From assembly GCF_002205635.1 (NCBI RefSeq), contig NZ_NISJ01000004.1, forward strand, positions 186,001 through 250,000: DNA of 64,000 nucleotides, read 5' to 3'. Position numbers and translations under genes: made by a program. Shown here one piece after another: positions 45,201-54,648 of this stretch. Under the pieces are notes generated by a model. The model was not told the origin of the DNA. It made no database searches and saw only the letters and a program-made list of their open reading frames with translations. The DNA comes from Sphingopyxis witflariensis (GTDB lineage Bacteria; Pseudomonadota; Alphaproteobacteria; Sphingomonadales; Sphingomonadaceae). Every line of letters starts with the position of its first letter. Position 1 is the stretch's first letter.

Positions 45201-46593
45201 CATCGCCTTCGTCGCCTTTCTCTTCGCCTTCATCGGGCTCGGCTTTCGCCGACCGTTCCTGTTCGTCCTGTGCTTTTGCTACATCGACATCGTCGCGCCG
45301 CAGCGGCTCAGCTATTTCCTGATCAACTCGATCCCGATCTCGCTGATCGTCTTTGGTCTCGCGATCGGCGGCTGGTTGTTTGCCGATGACAAGCGCGACA
45401 CGCGCTGGTCGGGGCGGCAATTGCTGCTCGTCATGCTGCTCGCCTATTGCGGCATGACGACGATGATGGCCGATTTCCCGGTCGAGGCACAGGATAAATG
45501 GAGCTGGGTGTGGAAGGCACTCGTCTGGGCGATCTTCCTGCCGCTGACCCTGCGCACCAAGCTTCGCATAGAGGCGCTGACGCTGATCATGCTGCTGTCG
45601 GCGGCGTCGATCGCGATCGCGGGCGGGCTCAAAACCGTCGCGGGCGGCGGCGGTTATGGCCAACTGCAACTGCTGCTCAACGAAAATTACGGCCTTTACG
45701 AAGGGTCGATCATGTCGATGGTCGGGATTTCGATCATCCCGCTGATCCTCTGGTATCGCCGCTATGGCACCATCTTTCCCCCCGACTGGCGCGTTTCGCT
45801 CTTTTGCTTCGCGCTCTGCTTCGCCTGCATGCTGCTGCCGATTGGGACACAGGCGCGCACCGGGCTCGTATGCCTTGCAGTGCTCGCGATTCTGTCGCTG
45901 CGCGCGGTCAAGCACCGCTTCCTCTATATTGCGGGCGCCGGGCTGCTCGCCGTCGCCGCCATCCCGTTCCTGCCGCAAAGCTTTACCCAGCGCATGGAAA
46001 CGATTCGCGATCACAAATCCGACCAGTCGGCCTCGACCCGCGTCGCAGTGTGGGCCTGGACGTGGGACTATGCGAAGGAGAACCCCCTCGGTGGCGGCTT
46101 CGAGGCCTATCTCCAAAACCATGTCCGCGTCGAAAAGGCGGCGAGCAGCTATAATCCCAATGCGCCCCAGGATTCCGAAGCGATCGTCTATGAGGAAAAG
46201 TCGCGCGCCTACCACTCCAGCTATTTCGAAATGCTGGGCGAACAGGGTTATCCCGGCCTGACGCTGTGGCTGATTTTGCACATCAGCGGGCTGACCCAGA
46301 TGGAACGCTTGCGCCGTCGCTATCTCAAGACGCGCCGCGCCGAGGAACAATGGATCGCCCCGCTCGCCACCGCGCTCCAGCATGGCCATATCGTCTATAT
46401 GGTCGGATCGCTGTTCGTCGGCATCGCATTCCAGCCCTTCATCTATATGATGCTCGCGCTAGAAATGGGCCTCTACACCTATTGCCGCCGCCGCGAGCAG
46501 GAATCGGGCTGGCGTCCGCTGATGGCGCGTCCGGCACAGGTTCCGGCACGTCCCGGCTTTTCGAACCGGGCCGGCTTTTCGAATCGGGGTTGA
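45193..46593 (+). CDS. O-antigen ligase-like protein, exosortase A system-associated
   Basis: A 466-residue polytopic membrane protein with about ten segments, of the Wzy/WaaL type. GYGQLQLLLNENYGLYEGSIMSM, TQARTGLVCLAVLA and AYHSSYFEMLGEQGYPG are family-like (the last holding the conserved H near residue 338). I recognise it as the exosortase-A-associated putative O-glycosylation ligase (TIGR03097-type). The enzyme would polymerise or ligate repeat units at the periplasmic face. Its first 30 residues are hydrophobic, so no separate signal peptide is needed. The 142 bases after it hold nothing I can support. Confidence 0.85.
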   Translation: MRDIAFVAFLFAFIGLGFRRPFLFVLCFCYIDIVAPQRLSYFLINSIPISLIVFGLAIGGWLFADDKRDTRWSGRQLLLVMLLAYCGMTTMMADFPVEAQDKWSWVWKALVWAIFLPLTLRTKLRIEALTLIMLLSAASIAIAGGLKTVAGGGGYGQLQLLLNENYGLYEGSIMSMVGISIIPLILWYRRYGTIFPPDWRVSLFCFALCFACMLLPIGTQARTGLVCLAVLAILSLRAVKHRFLYIAGAGLLAVAAIPFLPQSFTQRMETIRDHKSDQSASTRVAVWAWTWDYAKENPLGGGFEAYLQNHVRVEKAASSYNPNAPQDSEAIVYEEKSRAYHSSYFEMLGEQGYPGLTLWLILHISGLTQMERLRRRYLKTRRAEEQWIAPLATALQHGHIVYMVGSLFVGIAFQPFIYMMLALEMGLYTYCRRREQESGWRPLMARPAQVPARPGFSNRAGFSNRG

Positions 46594-46735
46594 GGCGGAA
46601 CCATCCCGGCGGCCGGGCGCTCCACTTTCATATCCGCGCCAGCGACCATCTTTCGCGTTACGAACCGATGTTTTTGACCTATCCCCGGCACAAGGCGCTG
46701 CTGCGTTCTGCCTGATCCTGCCCAAGAGGACCGAT

Positions 46736-47944
46736 GTGACCTTCCCTGTTCTTGCCGCCGCCACCGATATCGCTGCGAAAACCCCAGCAGCCAAAAACCT
46801 CGCCGCAACCGATCCGCTAGAGGATTTGCGTCTGCTCTGGGACAGCGGCGTCTCCTGGGTACACAGCCACTGGCTGGCGATCGCCATTGCAGTGGGCGCC
46901 GGTCTCGCCATCTATTTCCTTTTGTCGATGATCCGCAGCTTCGCGCTCAAGCGGGCACTGGCCGCGCCAGGCCAGTTCACCCTGACCCACATTGTCGGAC
47001 GCGTCCTGCACAAGACCAAATCGACCGTTCTCGCCATCATCGCGATCCGGCTGGTCGCCAGCTATGCACAGCCACCCGCGATCATCATGGCGACGGTCCA
47101 GTTCGTCTTCACCGTCGCGGTGGTGTTGCAGGTCGCGATCTGGGCGCGCGAAATCATCATCGGCCTGATTCAGCGCCGCGCCGCCGACGGGCATAATGAA
47201 ACGCTGGCCAATGCGATGGGGATCATCCGCCTGCTGATCAGCGTCGCGCTGTTCGCGATCGCGGCGATCGTCATCCTCGACAATATGGGGGTCAATGTCA
47301 CCGGGCTGGTCGCTGGTCTCGGTATCGGCGGCATCGCGATCGGCCTCGCGGCGCAGGGGATTTTTTCCGACCTGTTCGCGTCGCTGTCGATCATCTTCGA
47401 CCGCCCGTTCCGCGTCGGCGAGACGATCAAATATGACACGAGCACCGCGACGGTCGAGCGCATCGGACTGAAGAGTACGCGGTTGCGCTCGCTCAACGGT
47501 GAATTGCTGGTGATTTCGAACACCAATTTGCTGGGCAAGGAAATCACCAATTTCGCCAACCTCCACCGCCGCCGTATCACCTTCCGGATCGGCGTCATCT
47601 ATCAGACGACCCCCGCGATGCTGCGCGACCTGCCCGCCTTGCTTCAGGCGCAGGTCGAGGCCGGGGGGCATGAATTCATCCGCTCCAGCTTCCTGAGCTT
47701 CGGTCCCTCGAGCCTCGATTTCGAGCTGCTCTTCGACGTGTTCAGCGATGATTTCGACGTCGTCGCGGCGGCGCGGACCGACATCGGCATCCGCCTGTTC
47801 GAAGCGATGGCGGCAGAAGGATATGAATTTGCCTATCCGACGCAAACCACCTTCACCGCCGCACCCGATGGCACGATGATCATGCCCTATGCCGAGTCTT
47901 CTAAAGCCAAGCCGAGCGCCACAAAGGCCGCCAAGCCCGCCTGA
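46736..47944 (+). CDS. mechanosensitive ion channel MscS family protein
   Basis: A 402-residue protein. Four or so membrane segments precede the MscS core: the pore helix TGLVAGLGIGGIAIGLAAQ near residue 198 and FDRPFRVGETIKYD, TVERIGLKSTRLRSLNGELLVISN in the cytoplasmic beta domain. It protects against hypo-osmotic lysis. The start is GTG with AAGAGGAC before it; the ATG one base off frame stops at once. Confidence 0.92.
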   Translation: MTFPVLAAATDIAAKTPAAKNLAATDPLEDLRLLWDSGVSWVHSHWLAIAIAVGAGLAIYFLLSMIRSFALKRALAAPGQFTLTHIVGRVLHKTKSTVLAIIAIRLVASYAQPPAIIMATVQFVFTVAVVLQVAIWAREIIIGLIQRRAADGHNETLANAMGIIRLLISVALFAIAAIVILDNMGVNVTGLVAGLGIGGIAIGLAAQGIFSDLFASLSIIFDRPFRVGETIKYDTSTATVERIGLKSTRLRSLNGELLVISNTNLLGKEITNFANLHRRRITFRIGVIYQTTPAMLRDLPALLQAQVEAGGHEFIRSSFLSFGPSSLDFELLFDVFSDDFDVVAAARTDIGIRLFEAMAAEGYEFAYPTQTTFTAAPDGTMIMPYAESSKAKPSATKAAKPA

Positions 47945-48039
47945 CGCTACGGCGCTGTAGCGCGAAAGCTTGGCCCTTGTGCTTTGACGCCCGACCGGCC
48001 TAGAAACCGCGCCTCACAAGATTGCATAGGGGAAGATCG

Positions 48040-48498
48040 ATGGGCGGAATCACGCCACAGGAACTGCAAGCCAAGGTCGGCGAGCATCTCGGCACCTCGG
48101 ATTGGGTGCTGGTGGATCAGGAGATGATCAACAAATTCGCCGACGCCACCGGCGACCATCAGTTCATCCATATCGACGTCGAAAAGGCCAAGCTGACGCC
48201 CTTCGGCGGCACCATCGCTCACGGCTTCCTGACCCTGTCGCTGATCCCGATGCTCGGCGCCAGCACCGACGGCCCCAAGGTCTCGGGCGTCAAAATGGGC
48301 GTCAATTACGGTGGCAACAAAGTCCGCTTCCTCGCGCCCGTCCGCTCGGGCAAGCGCGTCCGCAGCCACATTAAATTGCTCGAACTCGACGAAAAACGTC
48401 CGGGTCAATGGCAACAAACCAACGAAATCACGATCGAGATCGAAGGCGAGGAAAAGCCTGCGCTGATCGCCGAATGGATCACGCAGTTTTTCGTCTGA
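48040..48498 (+). CDS. MaoC-like enoyl-CoA hydratase
   Basis: A 152-residue hotdog-fold hydratase. FADATGDHQFIHIDVEKAK near residue 33 holds the catalytic Asp-His pair and FGGTIAHGFLTLSLIPML the substrate helix. It hydrates trans-2-enoyl-CoA to the (R)-3-hydroxyacyl form, feeding PHA or beta-oxidation. AGGGGAAG precedes the ATG at 48040. A thiolase gene follows 53 bases later, so acyl-CoA metabolism is the likely role; phaZ lies 7 kb away. Confidence 0.9.
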   Translation: MGGITPQELQAKVGEHLGTSDWVLVDQEMINKFADATGDHQFIHIDVEKAKLTPFGGTIAHGFLTLSLIPMLGASTDGPKVSGVKMGVNYGGNKVRFLAPVRSGKRVRSHIKLLELDEKRPGQWQQTNEITIEIEGEEKPALIAEWITQFFV

Positions 48499-48551
48499 TC
48501 CCGCCCTCCCCGGCAAAGACCTGTTCAGATTGACCAAAAAGGAAGTTCATC

Positions 48552-49732
<1,181 letters not shown>

Positions 49733-49733
<1 letters not shown>

Positions 49734-50317
49734 TGCGTCTGGACGCTCCGCGCATCGAGCCGGTCGACCTCGACCATCTCGATGCCGACCAGCGCGCCGC
49801 ACTCACCCCCTTCCTTGCCACCGATGGTGGCAGGGTCGGGGGCGGGCGGATTCTCAACATCTTCCGCACCCTCGCCCACGCACCCAAGGCGCTGACCGCC
49901 TTCCTCGGCTGGGGCAATTATATCCTCTCGAAGCGCAGCGCCCTCAGCCCGCGCGACCGTGAGCTTATCATCCTGCGTACCGGCTATAATTGCCGCTCGG
50001 GCTATGAATGGACCCAGCACAAGCGCATCGGCCTCGACTGCGGCCTCACCGAAATCGAGATCGACCGCATCAAGGCCGGTCCTGACGCACCCGACTGGAA
50101 CGACCTCGACCGCGCAATGCTCCGCGCGACCGACGAGCTCAATAGCGACCATTTCGTCACCGATACGAGCTGGGCCGCACTCGCGCCGCTCGGCGACAAG
50201 GGCCGCATGGACCTCGTCATGACGGTCGGCCAATATACGCAAGTATCGATGATTTTGAACAGCTTCGGCGTGCAGGTCGAGGACGGCTGGACAGTCGATC
50301 CCGACCTCAAAGCCTGA
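49733..50317 (+). CDS. carboxymuconolactone decarboxylase-like protein
   Basis: A 194-residue all-alpha protein of the CMD/AhpD superfamily: ILNIFRTLAHAPKALTAFLGWGNYIL, LSPRDRELIILRTGYNCRSGYEWTQHKRIG (short version: LRTGYNCRSGYEW). The second Cys of the AhpD redox pair is absent, so it is closer to the non-redox branch. Its function is unknown, but in this position it likely joins the acyl-CoA operon. The start overlaps the thiolase stop by one base (TGATG). Confidence 0.85.
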
Positions 50318-50334
50318 TCCATAGGGAGAATGAC

Positions 50335-50625
50335 ATGAGTGCCATCGGCATCATCGCAACACTGCGCGTCCAACCCGGCAAGGAAGGTGAATTCGAAGCC
50401 GTCTTCGCCGAACTCGCCGCCGCAGTTCACGCAAACGAACCCGGCAACAGCTATTACCGCCTGTTCCGCACCGACGACGCCGGCGTTTACAAAGTCATGG
50501 AATGCTATGACGACGCCGCAGCGGTCGAAGCCCATGGTGCCTCAGACCATTTCCGCACGATCGGCGCACGCCTCGGCCCCTGCCTCGCCGGCGCGCCCGA
50601 GCTCGAGAAACTGGCAGCGGCCTGA
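50335..50625 (+). CDS. ABM-domain putative quinol monooxygenase
   Basis: A 96-residue ferredoxin-like dimeric alpha-beta barrel protein (antibiotic biosynthesis monooxygenase type): IATLRVQPGKEGEFEAVFAELAAAV at the N-terminus, then NSYYRLFRTDD and SDHFRTIGARL. Such proteins act as heme-independent oxygenases or isomerases on small aromatics. A GGGAGAATGAC ribosome-binding region supports the ATG, 17 bases after the preceding gene, so it ends the four-gene operon. Confidence 0.85.
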   Translation: MSAIGIIATLRVQPGKEGEFEAVFAELAAAVHANEPGNSYYRLFRTDDAGVYKVMECYDDAAAVEAHGASDHFRTIGARLGPCLAGAPELEKLAAA

Positions 50626-50692
50626 CCGGACTTCCTTCGAAGGAACGAAGCTCGGCTCGTGGCCGAAACCGGCCGACACACTCCTTCTGCTT

Positions 50693-50771
50693 CGTCATCC
50701 CCGCGAAAGCGGGGACCCAGAGCAGACGTAATTTGATCCCACACTGGGTTCCCGCTTTCGCGGGAATGACG
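50693..50771. repeat. palindromic repeat, family E
   Basis: TCATCCCCGCGAAAGCGGGG and CCCGCTTTCGCGGGAATGA are facing arms with ACCCAG and CTGGGT closing an inner stem, spanning the converging 3' ends of the ABM gene and the next minus-strand gene. The core is shared with 13128-13190 and 55428-55512. Confidence 0.85.
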
Positions 50772-50825
50772 AATATTTGGTGCGTCCGCTTCCCACCCCG
50801 AAAGCAGCCCGGTCGTCAATCCGCC

Positions 50826-51311
50826 TCAGCGCACACGGTTGAAGTGATTCGTCCGCATCGCGGGCACGCCTCCGGATTTGAAATAGACAACCGTCTCGGT
50901 CATCGTCTTGCCGTCGGCGGCCACAGTATAGGTGCGCATCGATCCCGGCACCCCGCCGAGCGCGAGCGCCGTCACCATCACGCCGGGCTCGGGCAGTCGA
51001 GTCGCCACCACATCGGCCTCCAGATTGCCCTCGACCGGCGTTGCGCTGCCGTCGGGAACATAGGTCGAAATTGCCTGAACCTTCTTTCCGTCGGGCAGCA
51101 CGACCTCGACATTCGTCCGCCACTTGCCGCCGCCGACATCGTCATAGGTGATGGTGACGCTCTTCGGCCGCGCTTCGGGCGGCATCGTCAGGCGAGCGGT
51201 GTCGACCGCCCAGCTACCGATCAGCGGGGAAGGGGACGGCGCCCCGGCGACGGCGGGCGCCCCATATACCGTGGCGGCAGCGAGCAGGATCGGGTAGAAT
51301 ATTTTCACCAT
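50826..51311 (-). CDS. secreted hypothetical protein
   Basis: About 161 residues. A signal peptide ends near residue 22 (AAATVYGAPAVAG). The body is beta-rich (GSWAVDTARLTMPPEARPKSVTITYDDVGGGKWRTNVEVVL; CTYV-like TYTVAADGKTMTETVVYF), close in style to lipocalin-like proteins of unknown function. GGAGAGG precedes the ATG at 51311. It is downstream of soxR on the same strand (90 bases), and might be in its regulon; this is inference. Confidence 0.65.
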   Translation of the reverse strand: MVKIFYPILLAAATVYGAPAVAGAPSPSPLIGSWAVDTARLTMPPEARPKSVTITYDDVGGGKWRTNVEVVLPDGKKVQAISTYVPDGSATPVEGNLEADVVATRLPEPGVMVTALALGGVPGSMRTYTVAADGKTMTETVVYFKSGGVPAMRTNHFNRVR

Positions 51312-51400
51312 AGGGCCTCTCCGGAGGTACGCCGATTGACGGCTGATATCGTTGCATAACATCAGCTTTCCTCGCCTGTCGAGCGCGTGCCGGGCCCGGA

Positions 51401-51871
51401 TCACCCGACCTCCGCAATCTCCATCGCGCGGTCGCCGAGCAGATAGCGCGGCCCTGCGCCGCGCTGTGCCGCCTTGTCCGCGCGATTATAGAGCCCACAG
51501 TTTTTCAGGCTCAGGCAACCGCATCCGATACAATTGTCGAGCAATTCGCGGGTGCGCGCGAGCGCGACGATCTGCGCATCGATCCGCGCGCGCAGCCCGG
51601 TGCTGATCCGTGTCCAGTCGGCGGCATTGGGATTGCGCCCGGCGGGCAGGCGCGCCAGTTCGGCCGCGATTTCCTCAAGGCTCAATCCCAATTGCTGCGC
51701 GATCAGGATGAAGGAGACGCGGCGGATGTCGGCGCGCAGAAAACGCCGCTGCCCGCCGCTGGTGCGCAAAGCCGCGATCAGCCCCTTCGCCTCGTAAAAA
51801 CGGATCGCCGACACCGCGACGCCGGTTCGCGTCGCCAGCTCGCCAATGGGGATCAGATCGCGCCGATGCAT
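51401..51871 (-). CDS. soxR: redox-sensitive transcriptional activator SoxR
   Basis: A 156-residue MerR-family regulator. The N-terminal winged helix-turn-helix has IGELATRTGVAVSAIRFYEAKGL at 11-33, and the C-terminal metal site CIGCGCLSLKNC at about residues 112-123 is the [2Fe-2S] motif CxxCxC-N5-C that defines SoxR. It senses superoxide and redox-cycling drugs. In many alphas it controls a few neighbouring genes rather than soxS; the divergent VOC gene is the closest candidate target. Confidence 0.94.
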   Translation of the reverse strand: MHRRDLIPIGELATRTGVAVSAIRFYEAKGLIAALRTSGGQRRFLRADIRRVSFILIAQQLGLSLEEIAAELARLPAGRNPNAADWTRISTGLRARIDAQIVALARTRELLDNCIGCGCLSLKNCGLYNRADKAAQRGAGPRYLLGDRAMEIAEVG

Positions 51872-51884
51872 TGTCTCTTCCTCC

Positions 51885-51982
51885 CGTCATCGCGAGGAGC
51901 CGGAGGCGACGCGGCAATCTCCGGCTATCGCCCCTTCGCTAGGTCGATAGCTGGAGATTGCTTCGCTTCGCTCGCAATGACG
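51885..51982. repeat. palindromic repeat, family D, copy 1
   Basis: CGTCATCGCGAGGAGCC at one end and CTCGCAATGACG at the other, with inner arms AATCTCCGGCTATCG and CGATAGCTGGAGATT. It fills the gap between soxR and the divergent VOC gene; copy 2 is at 54062-54178. It leaves about 90 bases for promoters. Confidence 0.75.
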
Positions 51983-52075
51983 GGTCGAAAATCCAACCCA
52001 CCACATCTCCTCTTGATCTAAACCTGACTTGAGCTTGCAAAAGACTTGCGTCAACCCGAATCAGGAGCAGGCAAC

Positions 52076-52471
52076 ATGACCCACCCCTTCATCGAACATG
52101 TGAATCTGACCGTCAGCGACCCGGCGCGCACCGCCTCGCTGATGATCGCCATCTTCGGCTGGCACGAGCGCTGGAACGGCCCCGCACGCGACGGCGGCCA
52201 CACGATCCACGTCGGCAGCGACCGCGCCTATATCGCGCTCTACACCGGCCCCGATGGCGAACATGCCGACCAGCGCTATCCCAAGGGCGAGCCGCTCAAC
52301 CATGTCGGGGTGCAGGTCGACGATCTCGACGCGACCGAGGCGCGGGTGAAAGCCGCCGGACTCATCCCCTTCAACCACGGCGATTATCAACCCGGCCGCC
52401 GCTTCTATTTCTTCGACCCTGACGGCATCGAATATGAAGTCGTCAGCTACAAGGAGCCGCTGCCGCGCTGA
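52076..52471 (+). CDS. VOC family (glyoxalase-like) protein
   Basis: A 131-residue two-module VOC protein: HVNLTVSDPARTASLMIAIFGW at 9-30, the Glu-containing metal positions in LNHVGVQVDDL near 84 and FYFFDPDGIEYEVVSY near 108-123. It may be a ring-cleavage, glutathione or antibiotic-binding protein. AGGAGCAGG precedes the ATG. Divergent from soxR, it may belong to its oxidative-stress output; TTGAG-containing half-sites precede it but no full SoxR box is visible. Confidence 0.85.
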   Translation: MTHPFIEHVNLTVSDPARTASLMIAIFGWHERWNGPARDGGHTIHVGSDRAYIALYTGPDGEHADQRYPKGEPLNHVGVQVDDLDATEARVKAAGLIPFNHGDYQPGRRFYFFDPDGIEYEVVSYKEPLPR

Positions 52472-52533
52472 AGCGGGCAACGTCCGGGCCATCGCCGCGT
52501 TATTCATATATCGAGGGAAGAAAGGACTTTCCG

Positions 52534-52998
52534 ATGAGCGACGACATCAAAAAACACTTCTGGAAGGCGCTGGCTGACAGCCCTTATGTCATGGTGGGAC
52601 AGACCGGCGAGCGCGAACACAGCATTCCAATGAACGCACAGCTCGACAAGGATGCGCACAGTGCCTTCTGGTTTTTCACTTCGACCGACAACCGGCTCTC
52701 CGGCGGCGGCCCCGCGATGGCGCAGTTCGCGTCAAAGGGGCACGACCTGTTCGCCTGCATTTCGGGAACGCTGCGCCGCGAGCCCGACCCTGTGGTGCTC
52801 GACAAGCTGTGGAATAACGGAATCGCCGCCTGGTATCCGGGCGGAAAGGAGGACCCCAAGCTGGTCCTGCTGCGCTTCGATCTCGACGACGCCGAAATCT
52901 GGACCGCCGATCCGGGCATCAAGGGCATGCTCAAGCTCGCCACCGGCATGACGATGAAAGAAGGCGAACTCGGCGAGCACGCCAAAGTGGCGCTCTGA
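52534..52998 (+). CDS. pyridoxamine 5'-phosphate oxidase-family (general stress) protein
   Basis: A 154-residue flavin-binding split-barrel protein of the general-stress/PNPOx-like group: FWKALADSPYVMVGQTGER, HSAFWFFTSTDNRL, and RFDLDDAEIWTADPGIKGML at the C-terminus. It may bind FMN or F420-like cofactors; the substrate is unknown. It follows the VOC gene on the same strand by 62 bases and ends just before a strong terminator. Confidence 0.85.
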   Translation: MSDDIKKHFWKALADSPYVMVGQTGEREHSIPMNAQLDKDAHSAFWFFTSTDNRLSGGGPAMAQFASKGHDLFACISGTLRREPDPVVLDKLWNNGIAAWYPGGKEDPKLVLLRFDLDDAEIWTADPGIKGMLKLATGMTMKEGELGEHAKVAL

Positions 52999-53004
52999 TA
53001 CTTG

Positions 53005-53040
53005 ATCCTCCCTGTCGCTTCGCGACAGGGAGGATTTCTT
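53005..53040 (+). terminator. rho-independent terminator
   Basis: ATCCTCCCTGTCGC and GCGACAGGGAGGAT form a perfect 14-bp stem with a 3-base loop, followed by TTCTT. It begins 6 bases after the PNPOx-like stop and resembles the short end of repeat family C. Confidence 0.8.
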
Positions 53041-54035
53041 CATCCCGCAGGCGGCCCGATCCGCCCTTCGCGAAATTCAAACCCTCCATCGCGGTCGCGC
53101 CCCAGCAGCGCCGGCCCGTCGAGATCAACCCAGCGCGCCCGCTGCGCCAGCACAAAGGCCGGCGCAATGGCCAAGCTGGTGCACAACATACAGCCGACCA
53201 TGATCGACAGCCCCGCCGCATCGGCGGCATCGGCAAGCCGCAACGCCTCGGTCAACCCGCCCGCCTTGTCGAGTTTGATATTCACCCCGTCGTAAAAGGC
53301 ACCGATCCGCGCGACATCGGCGGCGGTGTGACAGCTTTCATCGGCAACAAAGGGCAGCGGCGCATAAATGGGGTCGAGCAGCGCGTCGGCGCCGACCGGC
53401 ACCGGCTGTTCGATCATTTCGACCCCCATGTCGGCGAGCGCCTCGGCCTCGCTCAAAATATCGACTTCCCCCCAGCTTTCATTGGCATCGACGATCAGCC
53501 GCGCTTCGGGCGCGCCCTTTCGCACCGCGGCGACGCGCAGCCGATCCTCGTCGCCGGTCAGCTTGAGCTTGAGCAGGCGATAGCCGTCGGCAGCGGCAGT
53601 CGCCGCCTGTTCGGCCATCGCGCCGGGGGTGCCGAGCGAGATGGTAAAGGCGGTGACGCGCGCGGTCGGTGCACTGTCGAGCCCGACAAGCTGCCACAGC
53701 CGAAGCCCCCGCTGCCGCGCCTCCATATCCCAAAGCGCACAGTCGAGCGCATTGCGCGCCGCGCCGGGTGCCAGCAATTCCTGCACCGCCGCGCGCGCCT
53801 CCGCCGCGCCCATGTCGGCGATATGCGGCGCCACGCGCAGCAACTGGTCGCGGCACCCCGCCGCATCCTCGCCATGATAATAGATGGGCGTCCCCTCGCC
53901 GCGCCCGACGGCGCCCTCCCCCTCGATCTCGGCGACGACGACATCGACATGCGCCCGGGCGCCGCGGCTGATCACAAACGCCCCGGCAACGGGCCAGCGT
54001 TCGACACGCGCGCTTTTCAGTTGGATGGCCATCAT
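53040..54035 (-). CDS. dipeptide epimerase, enolase superfamily
   Basis: A roughly 331-residue enzyme of the muconate-lactonizing subgroup, probably L-Ala-D/L-Glu epimerase. Motifs: LKLKLTGDEDRLR (Lys pair of the K-x-K motif near 155), LIVDANESW near 185 (metal Asp), EQPVPVGADALL near 210 (metal Glu), FVADESCHTAADVARI near 230 and NIKLDKAGGLTEALRL near 255 (second Lys). It would recycle murein peptides or act on other dipeptides. Two adjacent ATG codons precede the core; an upstream ATG (54059) is possible. Confidence 0.88.
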   Translation of the reverse strand: MMAIQLKSARVERWPVAGAFVISRGARAHVDVVVAEIEGEGAVGRGEGTPIYYHGEDAAGCRDQLLRVAPHIADMGAAEARAAVQELLAPGAARNALDCALWDMEARQRGLRLWQLVGLDSAPTARVTAFTISLGTPGAMAEQAATAAADGYRLLKLKLTGDEDRLRVAAVRKGAPEARLIVDANESWGEVDILSEAEALADMGVEMIEQPVPVGADALLDPIYAPLPFVADESCHTAADVARIGAFYDGVNIKLDKAGGLTEALRLADAADAAGLSIMVGCMLCTSLAIAPAFVLAQRARWVDLDGPALLGRDRDGGFEFREGRIGPPAG

Positions 54036-54061
54036 GCGATCATAAGCCAAGACCGCCATCC

Positions 54062-54178
54062 CGCAACATCGCCATTGCGAGGAGCCGAAGGCGACACGGC
54101 AATCTCCAACTATCGTGATTGTACATGGTCAAAGGCTGGAGTTTGCTCCCCCCGGCCTTCGCCGGGGTCGCAATGACG
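54062..54178. repeat. palindromic repeat, family D, copy 2
   Basis: CATTGCGAGGAGCC at the left end and GTCGCAATGACG at the right, with AATCTCCAACTATCG and GGCTGGAGTTTGCT inner arms plus a CCCGGC/GCCGGGG stem. Copy 1 is at 51885-51982 in the same orientation. It lies between the epimerase and YkvA genes and covers the 5' part of a longer apparent frame, so the downstream gene start was moved after it. Confidence 0.75.
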
Positions 54179-54202
54179 AACAAACTATTTATGGTGCGCA
54201 CG

Positions 54203-54598
54203 ATGACCGGCAAATCCTTATCCGAACGTATCGGCGACCTCGGCCTCCGCCTCGCTATCGAAGCCCATACCGCATGGCTCGCCGCGCGCGACCCGCGCGT
54301 GCCCTGGCTCGCCCGCCTCCTCGCCATCGCCGTCGCGGCCTATGCGCTCTCGCCGATCGACCTCATTCCCGATTTCATTCCCCTGTTCGGCTGGCTCGAC
54401 GATCTCATCATCGTGCCGCTGGGCTTATGGGCGGTGCGCCGCCTGATCCACGCGCCCCTCTGGGCCGAACTCCACGGCGCCGCCGAGGCGGCGAGCGAGC
54501 GCCCCTCGAGCCGCGTGGGCATGGCTGTCATCCTGCTGCTGTGGGCGGGGCTGCTCTATCTTATCTACTGGGGCGTGCGGACATCGCCCTGGCATTGA
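54203..54598 (+). CDS. YkvA/DUF1232 membrane protein
   Basis: About 131 residues. The DUF1232 core AAYALSPIDLIPDFIPLFGWLDDLIIVPLGLWAVRRLI (key part LSPIDLIPDFIP) is clear, followed by a second hydrophobic segment (MAVILLLWAGLLYLIYW). It is probably a small inner-membrane protein of unknown role. The start (54203) has no strong ribosome-binding site; 54191 is an alternative. Confidence 0.85.
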   Translation: MTGKSLSERIGDLGLRLAIEAHTAWLAARDPRVPWLARLLAIAVAAYALSPIDLIPDFIPLFGWLDDLIIVPLGLWAVRRLIHAPLWAELHGAAEAASERPSSRVGMAVILLLWAGLLYLIYWGVRTSPWH

Positions 54599-54648
54599 GC
54601 AAATCAGGCGGGTTGAACGTCCGTCATGGGGTGAGAATCGGACGTTTC

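Noticed and set aside
46594..46735. Possible short gene between the O-ligase and mscS
   Set aside because: The in-frame tail (NHPGGRALHFHIRASDH) has no ribosome-binding site or start other than inside the O-ligase; length and composition do not support it.
51984..52075. SoxR-box before the VOC gene
   Set aside because: TTGAG half-sites are present, but I cannot find a full inverted repeat with the spacing expected for a MerR-type promoter.
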